Positions 22,300 through 34,516 of a stretch of DNA of 64,000 nucleotides are shown here, in pieces (position 1 is the stretch's first letter; every line of letters begins with the position of its first letter). Position numbers and translations under genes: made by a program. This DNA comes from Pseudeuparius sepicola (lineage: Eukaryota; Arthropoda; Insecta; Coleoptera; Anthribidae): contig OY987299.1 in assembly GCA_963920635.1 (NCBI GenBank), forward strand, positions 64,090,692 through 64,154,691, read 5' to 3'. Below the pieces are notes generated by a model that worked only from the letters and a program-made list of their open reading frames with translations, had not been told where the DNA came from and searched no databases.

Positions 22300-23390
22300 C
22301 TTGGCCCTTTTTAGATGGTAGTTGGCGAACAGTATGTATAGGGCAAGCCACAAGAACTTACTTTTGGTGTGAGTCTTGGGAAGTAACGGAAATACGGGGT
22401 TGAATTTAATACATTTATTAAATAAAGTAAATTGGAATATAAAAGAAGATTGTAAATTTTGTAATTTACACTGGTGTAAATAATTGTATAAATGGTATTT
22501 TCTTTAAGGACTAGCGATACACTCGTACCTTAATATCTAGCTGAGACCTAATCTTACTGACATAAACATATAGGTATTGGCATAATTTATAATTACTGTG
22601 ATTGTTCCCTATTAATCTTTAGCATTTATTATTTTCCAAAAGCGGCAAATACAATGTTTCTCAACTGCACGGTTCAAACACAATTACAAATATTAAGATT
22701 CGCGAAAGGTAACTAAGATTTCAGAAAATCTTACAAACAAAATTGGATTTCTATACTGGCCTTTGTGGTACTGGTGTTGACTGCTTGGCGACTACTGGCG
22801 ACTTCTTGCTACTGCTTGGTACTGGTTGGCGACTGCTGGCAACTGTCCTGACATACACTATCGGCTTCGACTGTAACTGTTTTTCAACTGGATGGAGACT
22901 GGTTTTGCACTTTCTTCACACTGTTTTTCCACTCTTAACTCTTCTGCAACTCGCCGGCGACTGTCTTTCTCGACGGGCTCTGCCTTATTAAATACCTGGA
23001 TTCTACCCCTTCTTGGTCCCTGGACCGTGAGAATCCTGGATTGGCCTCCCGTAAATCAATAAGAATTTGAAGTATTTATTGCTATGTTTACCATATATCA
23101 CTCAGAATCGGAAGGATCTATTGTCATAATTACCATTATAACTCACTCACTTTTGATGTATTTATTGGCCTAATTATCGTAAATCAATCAAATTTGGCAT
23201 ATTTATTACCATAATAATCGTAATTAAATCAAATTTGACAGATTTATTACCATTATAATCATAATTCAATCATATTTGACATGTTTGCCGTGAATTTATG
23301 GCTTCTGTTCTTTGACGGCATCTTCCCGACTTTAGGAAGGCCTTGAAAGGTTTTGATTTACCGGGAATGTAAACGTATACACAATAAACT
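22300..23390 (-). repeat. Solo-LTR-like block of the long-LTR superfamily
   Basis: Shares the order and sequence of the 1.4-kb LTRs: TTAGATGGTAGTTGGCGAAC, then TTTTGGTGTGAGTC, an AT-rich centre, and a run of ATTATCGTAAATCAATCAAA variants (23090-23275) matching 14630-14720. It separates gag remnants (22260) from protease remnants (23426) and so probably inserted between them. Exact ends and a target duplication were not resolved. Confidence 0.55.
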
Positions 23391-23425
23391 TACATCTTTC
23401 GAATTTTGTAGTCTTTTATATTGAA

Positions 23426-24159
23426 ATGACGAATTCAAAAAACACGCTTTTAGTAGATACCGGAGCTGATATTTCCGTTTTTAAAAGGACAAACATTAAT
23501 TTGAATCAAATAATCTACATTACTAATCCAAGCAAAATAATTAAAGGAGTAACAGACGAGCTCACTAATGCTTTAGGGACAACAGAAACCAGCATATCAG
23601 TAAACTATTTCAAACATATTTTTCACATCGTTGACAGTAATTTTCCCATACCTGTGGATGGAATTTTAGGCAGAGATTTTTTTAACAAAATATTATTCCC
23701 TTATAGATTATCTTGACTGGACTTTGACACTTAGAACTTAGAACTAAACAAAGCGAAGTTGTTATCCCTATTCTTAGTAACCCAGAGGAAAACGTTATAC
23801 ACATCCCTGCCAGATGCGAATTTGTGAGAGAAATAGCCAGTTTAAAAAATGTAGCACAGGACTCGTTAGTACTAAACAAAGAATTGCACCCAGGCGTATT
23901 TATGGCCAGAACCGTAATATCAAAACAAAACCCTTTGGTTAGAATAATAAACACAACATTCGAAAATGTGAGTATAAATGTCTCCAAGGTGGAAGTAGTG
24001 TCTTTCCAATTTAATTTTTTTAATATAGAACTTGAAAAGCAAAATCGTACTTCACAATTACTAAATCAGCAGAACTGCGATATGCCAAATTTTATAAGAC
24101 AAAGTGTTGAGGTGCCCCGTAGATACCAAGCAATTTTCTTATTTTATTTTATCAAATAA
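23426..24159 (+). pseudogene. Gypsy protease and N-terminal pol relic
   Basis: Begins MTNSKNTLLVDTGADISVFK (DTGA, the retropepsin catalytic site) and reaches VDGILGRDFFNKI, the conserved flap and second signature of Ty3/Gypsy protease. The frame then shifts near 23715. Downstream, VIHIPARCEFVREI and LHPGVFMARTVI (to 24159) match the linker between protease and reverse transcriptase in mdg1/412-like elements. Reverse transcriptase is not found after 24160, so only this fragment remains. Confidence 0.7.
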
Positions 24160-24839
24160 TTCGATGCAATGTTAACTACTTCCTTAAAATATCTTGTTTC
24201 AAATTCATCGGGTTAGGGACCCGAATATCGGGTCATAAATTTAATCGAAAAACCATGTTGTTTACATTAAGTAAGTATCGAAACCCCAGGAGGAATCGGC
24301 CAGGGTTATTACGGTTCCCCGAAAAACATGCTTCAAACCCATGTTTGTTTATAATATTCTATCCGCCGACAAACACGCGAGCGTCTAACGAACACCTGCA
24401 GACTCCCGAATCACGGCGAAAACAATGTCTCCATCTGATGTAAAAGAGGGTTACTCCCAAAGCAATGCCAGTCGTCGCCGACCACCACTTGTAGGGCGAA
24501 GTTCTGCCCGAGAGACCAGCGAGCGTCCGATGCCGTGCCAGCCATGAGAAGAAGCCGCAGAAGATTCCGAGTTGCAGGGCGAAGTACTGCCCGAGACATC
24601 ATTCAGTGTCTGCCGCCTTGCCTGCTATAGAATCAACACCAGAACCGGCCTTAGTACAGTTGCTGCCCGTTGAACTGACCAAAAAGTAAGCGATTGAATT
24701 TTGTTTTGTTGGGTTTTGTCGACTGAGTTGCCTTTCTCTTTCCAGTTAATTAATTTATTTGATTTTATTTTGAGTGCTATTAGTGTTTACTTGAGGTGTC
24801 GTAAAGGATTGTTATATTTTGTCATATTTTAAAACAGTG
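24160..24839. other. No identified gene; probable retroelement-derived sequence
   Basis: Contains a duplicated GGGCGAAGTTCTGCCCGAGA / GGGCGAAGTACTGCCCGAGA pair (near 24496 and 24577) about 81 bp apart. No coding feature is supported. Confidence 0.35.
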
Positions 24840-25380
24840 TCGTTACAGTTCTGAATATTTTACGCTAAATTTTGGGTATTTAAAAAGCTGTTAGCATAGC
24901 AGGGCCGTATTAAGTCCAATATTAATATTTTACGCTAAATTTTGGGTATTTTGAAATGCGATTTTGTGCCACTTTCGAATCATTTTTAAGAATTTACTTA
25001 TTTTTATTATCGCTTGTGTGATCAGGCTAACTAACTTGTGTGCCAATAATTTGGATATTATTCTTGGAATATTTTGAGCTACATTCACGTACTATTTCTG
25101 CAGGTTTTGTTATCAGTTTATGCTATAAGCTAGTATGTTTCGCCACCTAGGTTTGAAACCAGTAACTAAAATTTATAGATAATTATTTTGCGCTAAACCT
25201 TTTATTATCGATTCTTTTCTGTTATATTTACTTAGGAATATTTTAATAATTCATTTTGCTCACGTTTGTGCATCCTCAAGTCAATTTTCTGTATTCGTAA
25301 CTGTAATATTTTATACGCCATAGGCGTACCATTTACTTTTTCAATATATGTATGTATATATTTATCTAAAATAAAAAAAC
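24840..25380 (+). repeat. LTR fragment, inverted relative to 12724-13457
   Basis: TTCGCCACCTAGGTTTGAAACC (near 25138) is the reverse complement of 13018-13040, and ATACGCCATAGGCGTACC (25313) is the reverse complement of 12870-12890. The duplicated motif AATATTTTACGCTAAATTTT also occurs at about 24855 and 24922. Confidence 0.6.
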
Positions 25381-25850
25381 AACGAAGCTAGATGGATTAA
25401 ATTAAATCGCAAAAATTTCGTTTTTCCAAAATATCTATAGTCTATCCCAGTTACAGAGGCAGTAGATGTAAACAAAATCACATGACTGCATTGCGATCGA
25501 TTACAAGGGTCGGACTAATATATGAGATTCTGCAACAAGTCTGCGCGCGATCCTACCTATGCAGGAAACTCGACTGAGGGAAGAGCCGGAGCTGCATTCC
25601 ACTCGCCGCCTAAAAATGCCTGATTTTTATAGATTATGACCAACTATGGTTTCCATTAAAAAAACACAAGTTTGTGTCATATCTCTAAAATGGCAGCTGT
25701 TACGCAAAGTAGGACATGACAACCGCATTGCGGATACAATTCCCTCCAACTTTTGTATTTACATTTTTTATCTAAAATCGGAAACAACGAAGCTAGATGG
25801 ATTAGAATAAATCACCAAAATTTCGTTTTTTCAAAATATCTAGTAAGCCA
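25371..25850. repeat. Diverged direct repeat around AACAACGAAGCTAGATGGAT
   Basis: The stretch AACAACGAAGCTAGATGGATTA...TTTCGTTTTTxCAAAATATCTA occurs at about 25378 and again at 25787, some 409 bp apart. Unit identity is unknown. Confidence 0.6.
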
Positions 25851-26131
25851 TGACTTTTTAAAACTCCACAAGGTGCATTAAATTGGGCCTACAAAACTGC
25901 AATTCTTTCCCCATTTAACCTTTCTTCTATCTCCGCTAATTTCCGAGATCTCCATACTGATCATAAAAAAAACTCACCCTGTATGTGTGTGTGTTTTCGT
26001 TTTTTCTGTGGTCAATTTTTACAGATTGCTGTATCCACAGACAGTAATTCGATGATTGTATTTTGTATTTCCGGTCATTATACAGGAAGATAAGCAAAAC
26101 TTAATACATCGTACAACTTAATATATCTTAC

Positions 26132-26382
26132 TTCTCCAGGAAGACAAAACACCGACTCCTCTTCCATCATCTTCGTGACAAATTCCAAACCATTCTTAAA
26201 TTGCGGAAAATGGTTTATACTAACTTTGACTAGCATATACATGGTCCCTTCCGGTTTAATCGGGGTAAGCCCCTTCGCCGTACACAGACCATTAAAAGCA
26301 ATATATGCATGGTGTTTCAACGTAGCGATAAGCTCATTGTGGAATGTCTCTGGTGTGTTCTTTAGGATTGCGGGCAGTGCTC
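26132..26382 (-). CDS. TAT: Tyrosine aminotransferase, penultimate exon
   Basis: The minus-strand acceptor TTTATTTTCAG precedes an exon whose frame gives GALPAILKNTPETF, HAYIAFNGL, IKPEGTMYMLVKV and ESVFCLPG. These are the continuous small-domain region of insect and vertebrate TAT, including MYxxVxI and the EQSVxCLPG block before the last exon. It ends at GAA followed by donor GTAAGA (complement at 26126-26131). Its length of 251 nt leaves phases compatible with both neighbouring exons. No frameshift or stop is seen, so the gene looks functional. Confidence 0.88.
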
Positions 26383-26770
26383 CTGAAAATAAAAACTACT
26401 TAATGATTTTCATAGCCTCTACATTACTAAGTCTAGATATTTCCGAACTGGCTAGCCCGGTGAACTGCAGATATATTCGATGATAAATAAAATACAAATA
26501 ATTAAGATATTGGTATTTTACAATAATTTTTAAAGGTGGAAATCATTTACGACCACAATAAGCGACCCCACTCGCAAATTTATGTCAGACCGACAGAGGG
26601 CGTTGAAGACTGTTTTTTAGGGCAATGTTGCTCAAGTACTACGGAAAACTCTAGACATCCGTAGTAATCCCAATGAATGTAGGACAATTAGTAATCTTCT
26701 ATCCAAATTACTTTAGAGCAGAAATAATAGTCTATATCACCTATAAATCCAATTTATTTGTTCTTGATAA

Positions 26771-26812
26771 GGTTACCGGTTTCGCAAACTAACTAGTTTG
26801 CATCTTCAGACC
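26771..26812 (-). ncRNA. Hammerhead-ribozyme-like motif
   Basis: On the minus strand there is CTGAAGA (26809-26803), a hairpin with a 7-bp stem (GCAAACT/AGTTTGC, 26801-26784), then GAAA (26783-26780), CCGG and TA. GGT before CTGAAGA can pair with ACC after the putative TA cleavage site as stem I. Stem III would be only CCGG, which would need a dimer. There is one extra U between CTGAAGA and stem II compared with the textbook core. Minimal hammerheads of this type are known from Penelope-like elements. Confidence 0.45.
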
Positions 26813-27397
26813 AACTGAAAGAGGGTAGGTAAGGGTAAGTACACTCTCTGGGCAAAAAATCAAATTAAAATACAAATAACAACAATACAAACAAAGTATA
26901 AAATATTTCTAGTAACAAAATATAGTTAGGGCAAACAAATAAATACTTACAAAGATAATAAGCATGTAACTTAGAGATTTGTCAAGTTATAAAAATAGAG
27001 GGTGCACATCCAATCTATTCTCCCTTTCATCCAAAGAAATAAATTCAATGCATCAGTCATTAGTAAATCAACAACTGTCCAAAAAGAATGATGTAAACTA
27101 CAAACCTATGTTTAAACAATTTAGGGAAAAATATGAAAAAACAATAAAACTCACCGATGGCAAAAGATAAAGTAATAAATGCAAAATTAATAATCTAACC
27201 ATCAAAACGACATTCTTGAATCTGTCAAGCTGGAGGGCCAAGAGAACACTAAGTCATATAGTTTTCGAGTTATAATCAGTTAAATTTGAAAGTTTCCGCG
27301 CCTCCCACTAAGAATCTCGTACTAACTGCAAACCGCGGCCGCCAGCCGTGCGGCTAGCCGTAAATAATACAACAATTCAGCTTCAGGATAAGAAATA

Positions 27398-27575
27398 GTA
27401 GGTATATTATATACTTAGGTTGAGAAGTGAGCCATTATTTTCCGAGCATTTTTATATCCTGAGGCGCGTAGCCCCGAAGGATATAATATGCGAGGTAAAT
27501 AATGGCCTTCTCAACCGAAGTGTATATTACTTCTCATTACAGGAATGAGGTAAATAATGGTGATTTTTCAGGTTA
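27398..27575. repeat. Dispersed palindromic repeat, copy 1
   Basis: GGTTGAGAAGTGAG...CTTCTCAACC forms imperfect inverted ends around GGATATAATATGCGAGG. The same arrangement recurs at 32819-33106. Both copies are in one TAT intron. Confidence 0.7.
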
Positions 27576-27581
27576 GTAGTA

Positions 27582-27666
27582 AAAAAAAGATGTTACAGTA
27601 GATGCTCAAAATGATGTCATGAACATAGCATTTTGAGCATATCTATACTGTAACATCTTTTTTTTC
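27582..27666. repeat. Hairpin of about 33-bp arms around ATGTTACAGTAGATGC
   Basis: AAAAAAAAGATGTTACAGTA is matched by its reverse complement at the right end (TACTGTAACATCTTTTTTTT). ATGCTCAAAATG and CATTTTGAGCAT lie inside. Confidence 0.7.
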
Positions 27667-27699
27667 TGAAGCTGAATTGTTGTTTTAATGTTCAATAAA

Positions 27700-29630
27700 A
27701 ATAATTAAATTGTTTGACGCCCGCCTACTATGAATTTTTGATGATATTTGGCGTGAAATATTTTTTTGTAGGAAAAATATTGTGTTTTCGAGAAAAAATG
27801 TAGAGGGAAAACAGTTTTCTAAATAAAAGGGCTACACAAATCATATTTTTGTTATACATAAAAATGACCCATAAAAAAGTTCGAGCAAAAAAATTAATAG
27901 GGGTTGTTAGTTTTTACCCTTTTTTTAGGGCAGTGTGTAAATGAATAAACTAGCCTAAGGCGTCTTCAAGTAAGTAGATAATAACACATACCAAATTTAA
28001 AATTCAAGTAGCGCCGATATTGAGATATAGGTAAATAAAAAAATACTTTTGCCACCCTGTAGACGCGAATAACTTGGCAAGGAAAGCCCAAATCGAAAAA
28101 TTTTATATGAAAGACCCCCCTTAAAACCACCTGCCGAACACCCCTTTAAAGTATTTACTATACATTCCGACTCCCCCTGTAGATATATAAGTTTAAGCGA
28201 CTTAGAAAATTAACTATTATTTTTTACCTTTTTAAATGTTGTCTAAAAGCATGATCAGTAGGAGCATTGATTAGGAGGCAACTCAGAAGCTGGATTTGAT
28301 TCCATTATGTCAGGTACCATCGTAATTGATGCAAGGAAAGAACATTTCTGTTGTTGTTTCTAGACAAATAAAGTGTATATTTAGTACTAATTTCCAATGC
28401 TTTATCTTCTGATAAAAACGGAAGATTTTATAGATATTTTAAATCATCAATATATTTGTATAACACATCAAATGCTGTTTTCTTGCTTATCTTATACATT
28501 GCATTTGTTGTGTCGCAGAATTGCTAGCAGTTTTTTTACATATTTTTGCCCCTAAATTTACTACAATATTGTCAATATATAGACAAAAATGTGAATTTGT
28601 ACCATGTCCTAATTGTATGTTTATGTATATTGGTTTGTTTGGAATATATTATATAATATTTCTCAGTGAAAATGTAAGAGCAAGATCAGGACATCGGTAT
28701 CAACAGATTTTACCAGAATTGAATTATCTGCTTTTAGTTCTGCTAAAACGTGGAGTATCAGTCTTGTGTCAGCCTCTTCCTGACTGGTATCTAGTCTTCT
28801 CACCTCTTTTGGTCCCTAATTTTACTTATTTCGAAACAAAGTTGAGGATTTTCAAAGAAACCTACTACAATTAATGTTTCACAGTAATTTAGTAAATTTG
28901 GTACTTCTATCAAAAAATAGTTTCTAATGAATACTAATAATCATGGATTATTCGCCGAAGACCTTATAAATTCTAGAAATTTTGTTTGTAATCCTTGCAA
29001 TCTCGAATTTTGTAAAGTCTGCTCACAAAATAAACACTTCATTGTCAACAAAACAAATTATGTGTAGACACCATTGACATATTTATTAGTATGTCAATGG
29101 TAGACACACACATCCAAATGTACGTAATAATACGTCATCTCACTAATATTCATCCACAATCCACAAAAACTGTTTGTATAATAATTAAAAGCGGCTGCGG
29201 AAACTCTCAACTTTAACTGACTACAACTCGAAAACTATAAGACTTAGAATAATGATTCATTTTTTAAAAACTTTTTTGAAGCTTTGGCCTTGTTTCGTAT
29301 GCAGATAGTATAGCAAAATTTCTTAAAACAAAACAGTTTCTCGCTTACTGAAAATTGTGCTGCAAAAAAGTAAATATTAAAGTTTTTTCTAGTTTCACAA
29401 AAAACTAAATTTTTCATACTAACGTAATTACCGCCGTTACCTTCGCCCACATTTCCTCTATCGATTAAAAAAAAGAAGTTTTTAATATCTGCATTGGTTC
29501 CGGAGATATCGCGAGGTATGTATGAAAAAGTAATAAAACATAGTTTTGACAGATTTTTGACAAATTTCGCAATAACAAATGTTGTCCCTTAAAAAATGTT
29601 GTAATTGCCGATTTCAGATGACCAGGGACA
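27700..29630. other. TAT intron sequence without supported genes
   Basis: The longest ORF (28521-28874) shows no domain. A small palindrome, ACCATTGACATA...TATGTCAATGGT, is at 29080-29111. Otherwise nothing is supported. Confidence 0.45.
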
Positions 29631-29639
29631 TAGTCTATC

Positions 29640-30590
29640 ATTTTGTAAAGACCATATGTGGTTGTACTTAAATAAAAAAAAATCGAGAAGGAAGCGACTT
29701 TTTCCCGGTTTTTCAGTCCACTATTAACTGCACAACCAAAATACAGACATTGCCTAAAGTTGATGCATGTTCAATAATCATATTAGGTACACTTAGAATG
29801 GTTGCAAGTTAAACAGCATACAGGGTGTAGGTCAAAAAATATAAAAACAAGAGTAAAGTACCAATATTTCAAAAAATTTAGCAATAGGTTATTACGAAAA
29901 GCTATTTAGAATTAAAAGCTCTGCCTAAATACCAAAACATAGCCTCCTAAGAAAAAAATTTTTTTCGTCAATTAATTTCCAGTTTCTTAATAAACATTTA
30001 AATATAAAAATTTTGCACCTTAAATGAGAGTTTTTAATATACACATTATCATTACTAATGTTTTACCTTGTTCAGAAAAATTTTTGCGAAATTTTAAAGT
30101 TTTGTTTAATATCGTTGCAACAAGCATGAAGTTTGTGATTCCCTGAAAAAATTAAAAATCTAAGTTTATTTTACAAATATGCTTGAATTTGACAAAGTTA
30201 TGCGAAATTGATATAATTTTGATTAATTTATGAAATTGTTTATTTTGAATATAAAAACAATTTTTTTAGGAAATTATTGTTTAAAAAAAATTATTTATTT
30301 TTCTTAGGAGGCCATATTTTGGTATTTGTGCATAACTTTTAATTCTAGACAACTTTTCTTAATAACATTTTACTGAATTTTCTGAAATAAGGGTACTTTA
30401 CTCTTGTACAATTTTTATATTTTTTGACCTACCCTGTATGCTGTTTGACTTGCGAGCATTCTAAGTGCGCCTATTATAATTATCGAACATGCACCAACTT
30501 TTGGGAATATTTGTATTTTCGTTGTACAATTAATAAAAAAAATCCCATATCTTGCACACTTAAATGACCACACTGTGTAGGTTATGTGTA
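29640..30590. mobile_element. Large foldback element
   Basis: CAGGGTGTAGGTCAAAAAAT (29821) is mirrored by ATTTTTTGACCTACCCTG (ending 30436). Pairing continues inward through TTAGGAGGCxAT...TTTTGGTAT. It also continues outward through AAACAGCATA, TTAGAATGxT and GTTGATGCATGTTC, to about 29640 and 30590. The arms are diverged but obvious. There is no coding capacity. Confidence 0.7.
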
Positions 30591-31092
30591 GGTTTTTATG
30601 TAAAATCTCGTAGAATATTTTAGAAAACGCCGGGGGAGACCAACTATTTGGACATTGCCTGTGGAAAATCAAGCTGGAGAAACTCGAAAACCCAGGTTAG
30701 AAGGAACTTATTTGTGTGTCCATGCCCCTATTATAGTGGTCTGCCCCGTTCCGGCTTAACAGGAAGAACAAAAACTGAGTCGTATAGAAAGGTATGGGGA
30801 GCGTTTTTAGATACGATTAACTTCATCTTAAGATTTTTAGGTACTCTGGGATTTTTGCTGCCCTCTAATATCCTGCGAAGCGAAGAAAATGCACCGTTAA
30901 AAGAGTAGGTATATGCGGGAAGCCGAGGAGTTTATTAATTTGCCGTTTAAAATTGATAGATATTATTTGTGGCGAGTAAAGGGTTTCTTAGACAATGCAC
31001 TTTTACATGGGTTTTGGCAAGTCTAACACGATGGAAAACTTTGTCGTAAGTAGGTATTTCTAGATATGATTTTGCCGTTTAAAGCACATGCA

Positions 31093-31635
31093 GGACTGAC
31101 CACCCCTGTAAAATCTTTATTTATGGCTCGATTTCCATAAACTTTTTTTGTTGGATAGAGCTTCAAAAATGACATTAAATGTATAATTCAGGTACCTCGT
31201 GCCTTAAATTCATGGCCCACTGAGACGGTGTTTTAGTGCTGAAATTTCGAAAAGTGCTATTAGGGATTTTTTAGAGGAAAATCAATGCCGGATTCTTATT
31301 CAGCGTTGTTCGAAACCCAAACGTACCAATTTGCATTACCATAGCTCTACAGGGTGTTTCAAAATTTTTAGTGTCCCACTTAATTAGTGACCACCCCTGT
31401 AAAATTTTTATTTTTAGCACGATTTCATAAACTTTTTTTTGTTGGATGGAGCTTCAATAATGGCATTAAATGCATAATTCAGGTGCCTCGTGCGTTACAT
31501 TCATGGCCCACTGAGACGAAGTTTTAGTGCTGAAATTTCGAGAGGTAGGTACTATCAGGGACTTTTTTAGAGAAAAATTAATGCTAGATTTTTATTCAAC
31601 GTTGTTGGAAACCCAAACGTACCAATTTGCATTAG
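31093..31635. repeat. Two diverged tandem copies of a unit of about 295 bp
   Basis: TGACCACCCCTGTAAAAT starts at about 31096 and 31390. Both copies share GGCCCACTGAGACG, TTTTAGTGCTGAAATTTCGA and ACCCAAACGTACCAATTTGC in the same order, with 10-15 percent mismatches by eye. Confidence 0.8.
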
Positions 31636-32818
31636 AAAATGGAGGACTAATTGAAATGACTGAAATTTGAGTTTATGTTATGTTGTGTTGTTTATTCATG
31701 TATTTGATGATATTAATTAAAAAAATTGTTTGCTAATAAATTTTTGAAAGAATATGAGTTCCTCATGAAGTTGCTACATACATTTTATTAATGGTTTTAA
31801 GGTCCTCGCTGCATAATCGTTGTATCGACGCTAGGCAATACTTTTTGTACCTAGCAACCACTTTTTGTACCTAGCAACAGGGCACCTCGAACATTTTACT
31901 TTCGCTTTCGGACCTGTTGGCGAGCATGTAAAGTGAACTTACGGGGGAGGGAGCAGGAAAACAAAGGTACTGGCCCTGGCGATCTGACGGATGTAGAGGA
32001 AGAGAAAGAAGAAGATTTAAAAGTTGAAGAGCATGAATAACGTTATGAATCAGCTGAATAATATATTTATGAACATAATAAACCTTTTTTGAAATATGCA
32101 ATAATTTAAAGAATCTTATTTTTAATTCGTCAAAAATATTGAAAATTGGTATTAAGACTACGTGACTCTTATCTGATGAAAACCATTTTGTCCCAACCGA
32201 ACCGTATGCCGCTCAAGAGACTTGTATAATTACGTGAATATTTAACAAAAATCACAATGGCATACGTTACATACATGATAATTATGCAAATCTCTTATCA
32301 GATAAAAACTACTTTGTCCCAACGGAACTGTATGCCGCTCGAGAATGGAGAATTTTATGACACATAAAGGCGAATGCCGACCCTTCCTTACAGTCCTTGT
32401 CTGACGGGAGTTGTGACGTAGGGCCGAACATTCGCTGAACAAACTGTACGTACCACTCTACACGTATGCCGATCGTTTTCAGATGGATTTGCTTATTATG
32501 AAATATATCGATTGGTGTGCTCGGCACATTGCAAAACCCGTTAGTTTTTAACAATAAACAATCAACTTCTCCAGCGCAAGTTCCGCGGCCACCCGATAAT
32601 TTTGTTTGAACGTGGATGAGCATATTATACATAATAGGGAGGTTTCTACGCCACAATAGTTCCCGAAAATTGTTGAACGCTACCTCAGAAGAAGAAGAAA
32701 TAAAAATAATTGGACATTGTGAAATATCCTTCAGCTGAGTCTTCCCTCTGTATGAGTGATCCGCCTCAAGTAACATAAATAAACTCATTGTGACGCTTCA
32801 GTGCGGTGAATAAGTAAT

Positions 32819-33106
32819 AGTATATTATACACAGGTTGAGAAGTGAGTCATTATTTACCGAGCATTTTTATATCCGTAGGTACCTACGTAGCGCCGAAGG
32901 ATATAATATGCGAGGTAAATAATGGCCTTCTCAACCGAAGTGTAGGTATAGATTTTTTTTACTACTTTTAAATGTCATATAGAAAATTTTTCATTATTTA
33001 CCTAGGTATTTTTTTATTATCAGTATTTACCTAGGGTGAGAAATATTACTTCTCATTAGAGGAATGAGGTAAATAATGGTGATTTCTCAGGTTAGTAGTA
33101 AAAATA
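32819..33106. repeat. Dispersed palindromic repeat, copy 2
   Basis: Same family as 27398-27575, including GGTTGAGAAGTGAG, GGATATAATATGCGAGGTAA and AATGAGGTAAATAATGGTGA. This copy has an additional AT-rich insert near 32950-33045. Confidence 0.7.
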
Positions 33107-33203
33107 TATATATTTTGCAAAACGTCTGCTGAATTTAAGACATTGGTTTTGATTCATGTCCAAAACCCCAGACAAAAGCTCCCAAATGTATGTATAAGTT
33201 TAC

Positions 33204-33454
33204 CTTGAATGAGGGTGTTACTGCCTATGGTCCTTTGGCTAAGGCAAACGAGGGATTTTCGAATATCATTCAGAGCTCCTTCCTCGTCATGGACCACTAT
33301 CCAGCCTAGTCTCCAGCCGGGTACCAAAAACCGCTTAGCTAGGCCACCACAGATCAAAACAGGCACACCATAGTGGAGCGATGCAACAGATACGAACTTC
33401 TTTGCCCAGACTAGCCTCTCATAAATTTCGTCGGCGATTATTGGAATCTTATTT
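33204..33454 (-). CDS. TAT: Tyrosine aminotransferase, internal exon with the PLP lysine
   Basis: The minus-strand acceptor TTTCTCTTAG precedes an exon reading NKIPIIADEIYERLVWA (the D-x-I-Y motif that contacts the PLP ring). It then reads VPVLICGGLAKRFLVPGWRL, where the Lys of GGLAKR is the Schiff-base residue, and ends LSQRTIGSNTLIQ with donor CAAG|GTAAAC. TAT is a cytosolic fold-type I aminotransferase. The exon is 251 nt and in phase with 26382. The exon carrying the NPSNPCG motif should lie upstream (higher coordinates), but was not found up to 64000, so the intron is very large or the motif was missed. Confidence 0.88.
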
Positions 33455-33699
33455 CTAAGAGAAATAGGTTAGGTAGGTACATTATTATCCAATAATTGGT
33501 CTCGTGCACGTTAAAAACAGCCCCTGGGGTAAACAGCATATTATACGTAAATAGCTATTACTATGATAAGTGCTCATGCTCATAAGAGAGATAGGTAATA
33601 GCTATTTACATAACCAATTGTGGATCCTAATTGGAACCATCTAAGGTCTACTTTGCGCAAAAAAATATTTTGAAAATTTTGTAAGTATATACAATGTGT

Positions 33700-34440
33700 C
33701 CACGGCAAAGCGGTATTTTTTTTTGCATTACAAACACAATTTTTTGTATTCTGCTCTTGCTTCAGCCAAAAACTATTTTTAGTATCTTGGAAAAAAAAAT
33801 TTTAGAGGGCGCTGGTAGCAGCTTAAAAATAAAAATCGCATCAGGTGAAGTGCCTTTTCTGTGCGAAATATTGAAAAATTTTATTAGAAAAACTTGATCA
33901 GAATTAAAAAATATGACGTTGTATCAAATTACAGCACTAAATATATTTTTTAAATATTATAAATGTAATCATAATTTAAATTTATTTATTCTACCAATGT
34001 TCCCCCATTTTCCCATCTCAACTCTGTTCTTAAATTCTTTGTAGCTATTTTGAATGACTTGAAGGTCAATTGAATTTATAGCATTTGTAATTTTAATGTT
34101 ATAAGAAGAGTATGCCATGGAATCAAAAATAAAAGTGATCCGTCTTTGTGTCAGAATAATTTATTGTTGCAGGAACATGGGTAGAATAAATAAATTTAAA
34201 TTATGATTACATTTTATAATATTTCTGTAATTTGATATAAGGTCATGTTTTCAATATTTCGCACAGAAAAGGCACTTTACCTGACGCGATTTTTATTTTT
34301 AAGCTGCTACCAGCGCCCTCTATAAATTTTTTAGAGTCCAAGATGCTAAAAATATTTTTTGGATGAAGCAAGAACAGAATCCAAAAAAAATGTGTTTGTT
34401 TATTTTTCCGAGGAATATATCCGAATTTTTCCATACTTCC
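33700..34440. mobile_element. Foldback element with arms of about 280 bp
   Basis: The left arm, 33700-33999, is the reverse complement of 34171-34440. Examples are GAGGGCGCTGGTAGCAGCTT and AATCATAATTTAAATTTATT with their complements. Both arms read through as similar short peptides, which is arm symmetry and not coding evidence. Confidence 0.75.
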
Positions 34441-34516
34441 AAAGTCTGTATATTTCTGAATAACTTGAAGTAAATTTTCTCTATATCTTTTTGTTTAAAA
34501 TATGATCAGAAATATA

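Noticed and set aside
22743..22991. 82-residue ORF rich in Thr, Gly and Leu
   Set aside because: It lies within an LTR-like block and reads repeated ACTGGCGACTG-type sequence.
32309..32788. 159-residue minus-strand ORF
   Set aside because: No recognisable domain, and it lies in a TAT intron with repeats. It is kept out of the gene list, although it is the longest unexplained ORF in that intron.
33694..34434. Two similar 60-67 residue ORFs on opposite strands
   Set aside because: They are the two arms of an inverted repeat, so the similarity is structural.
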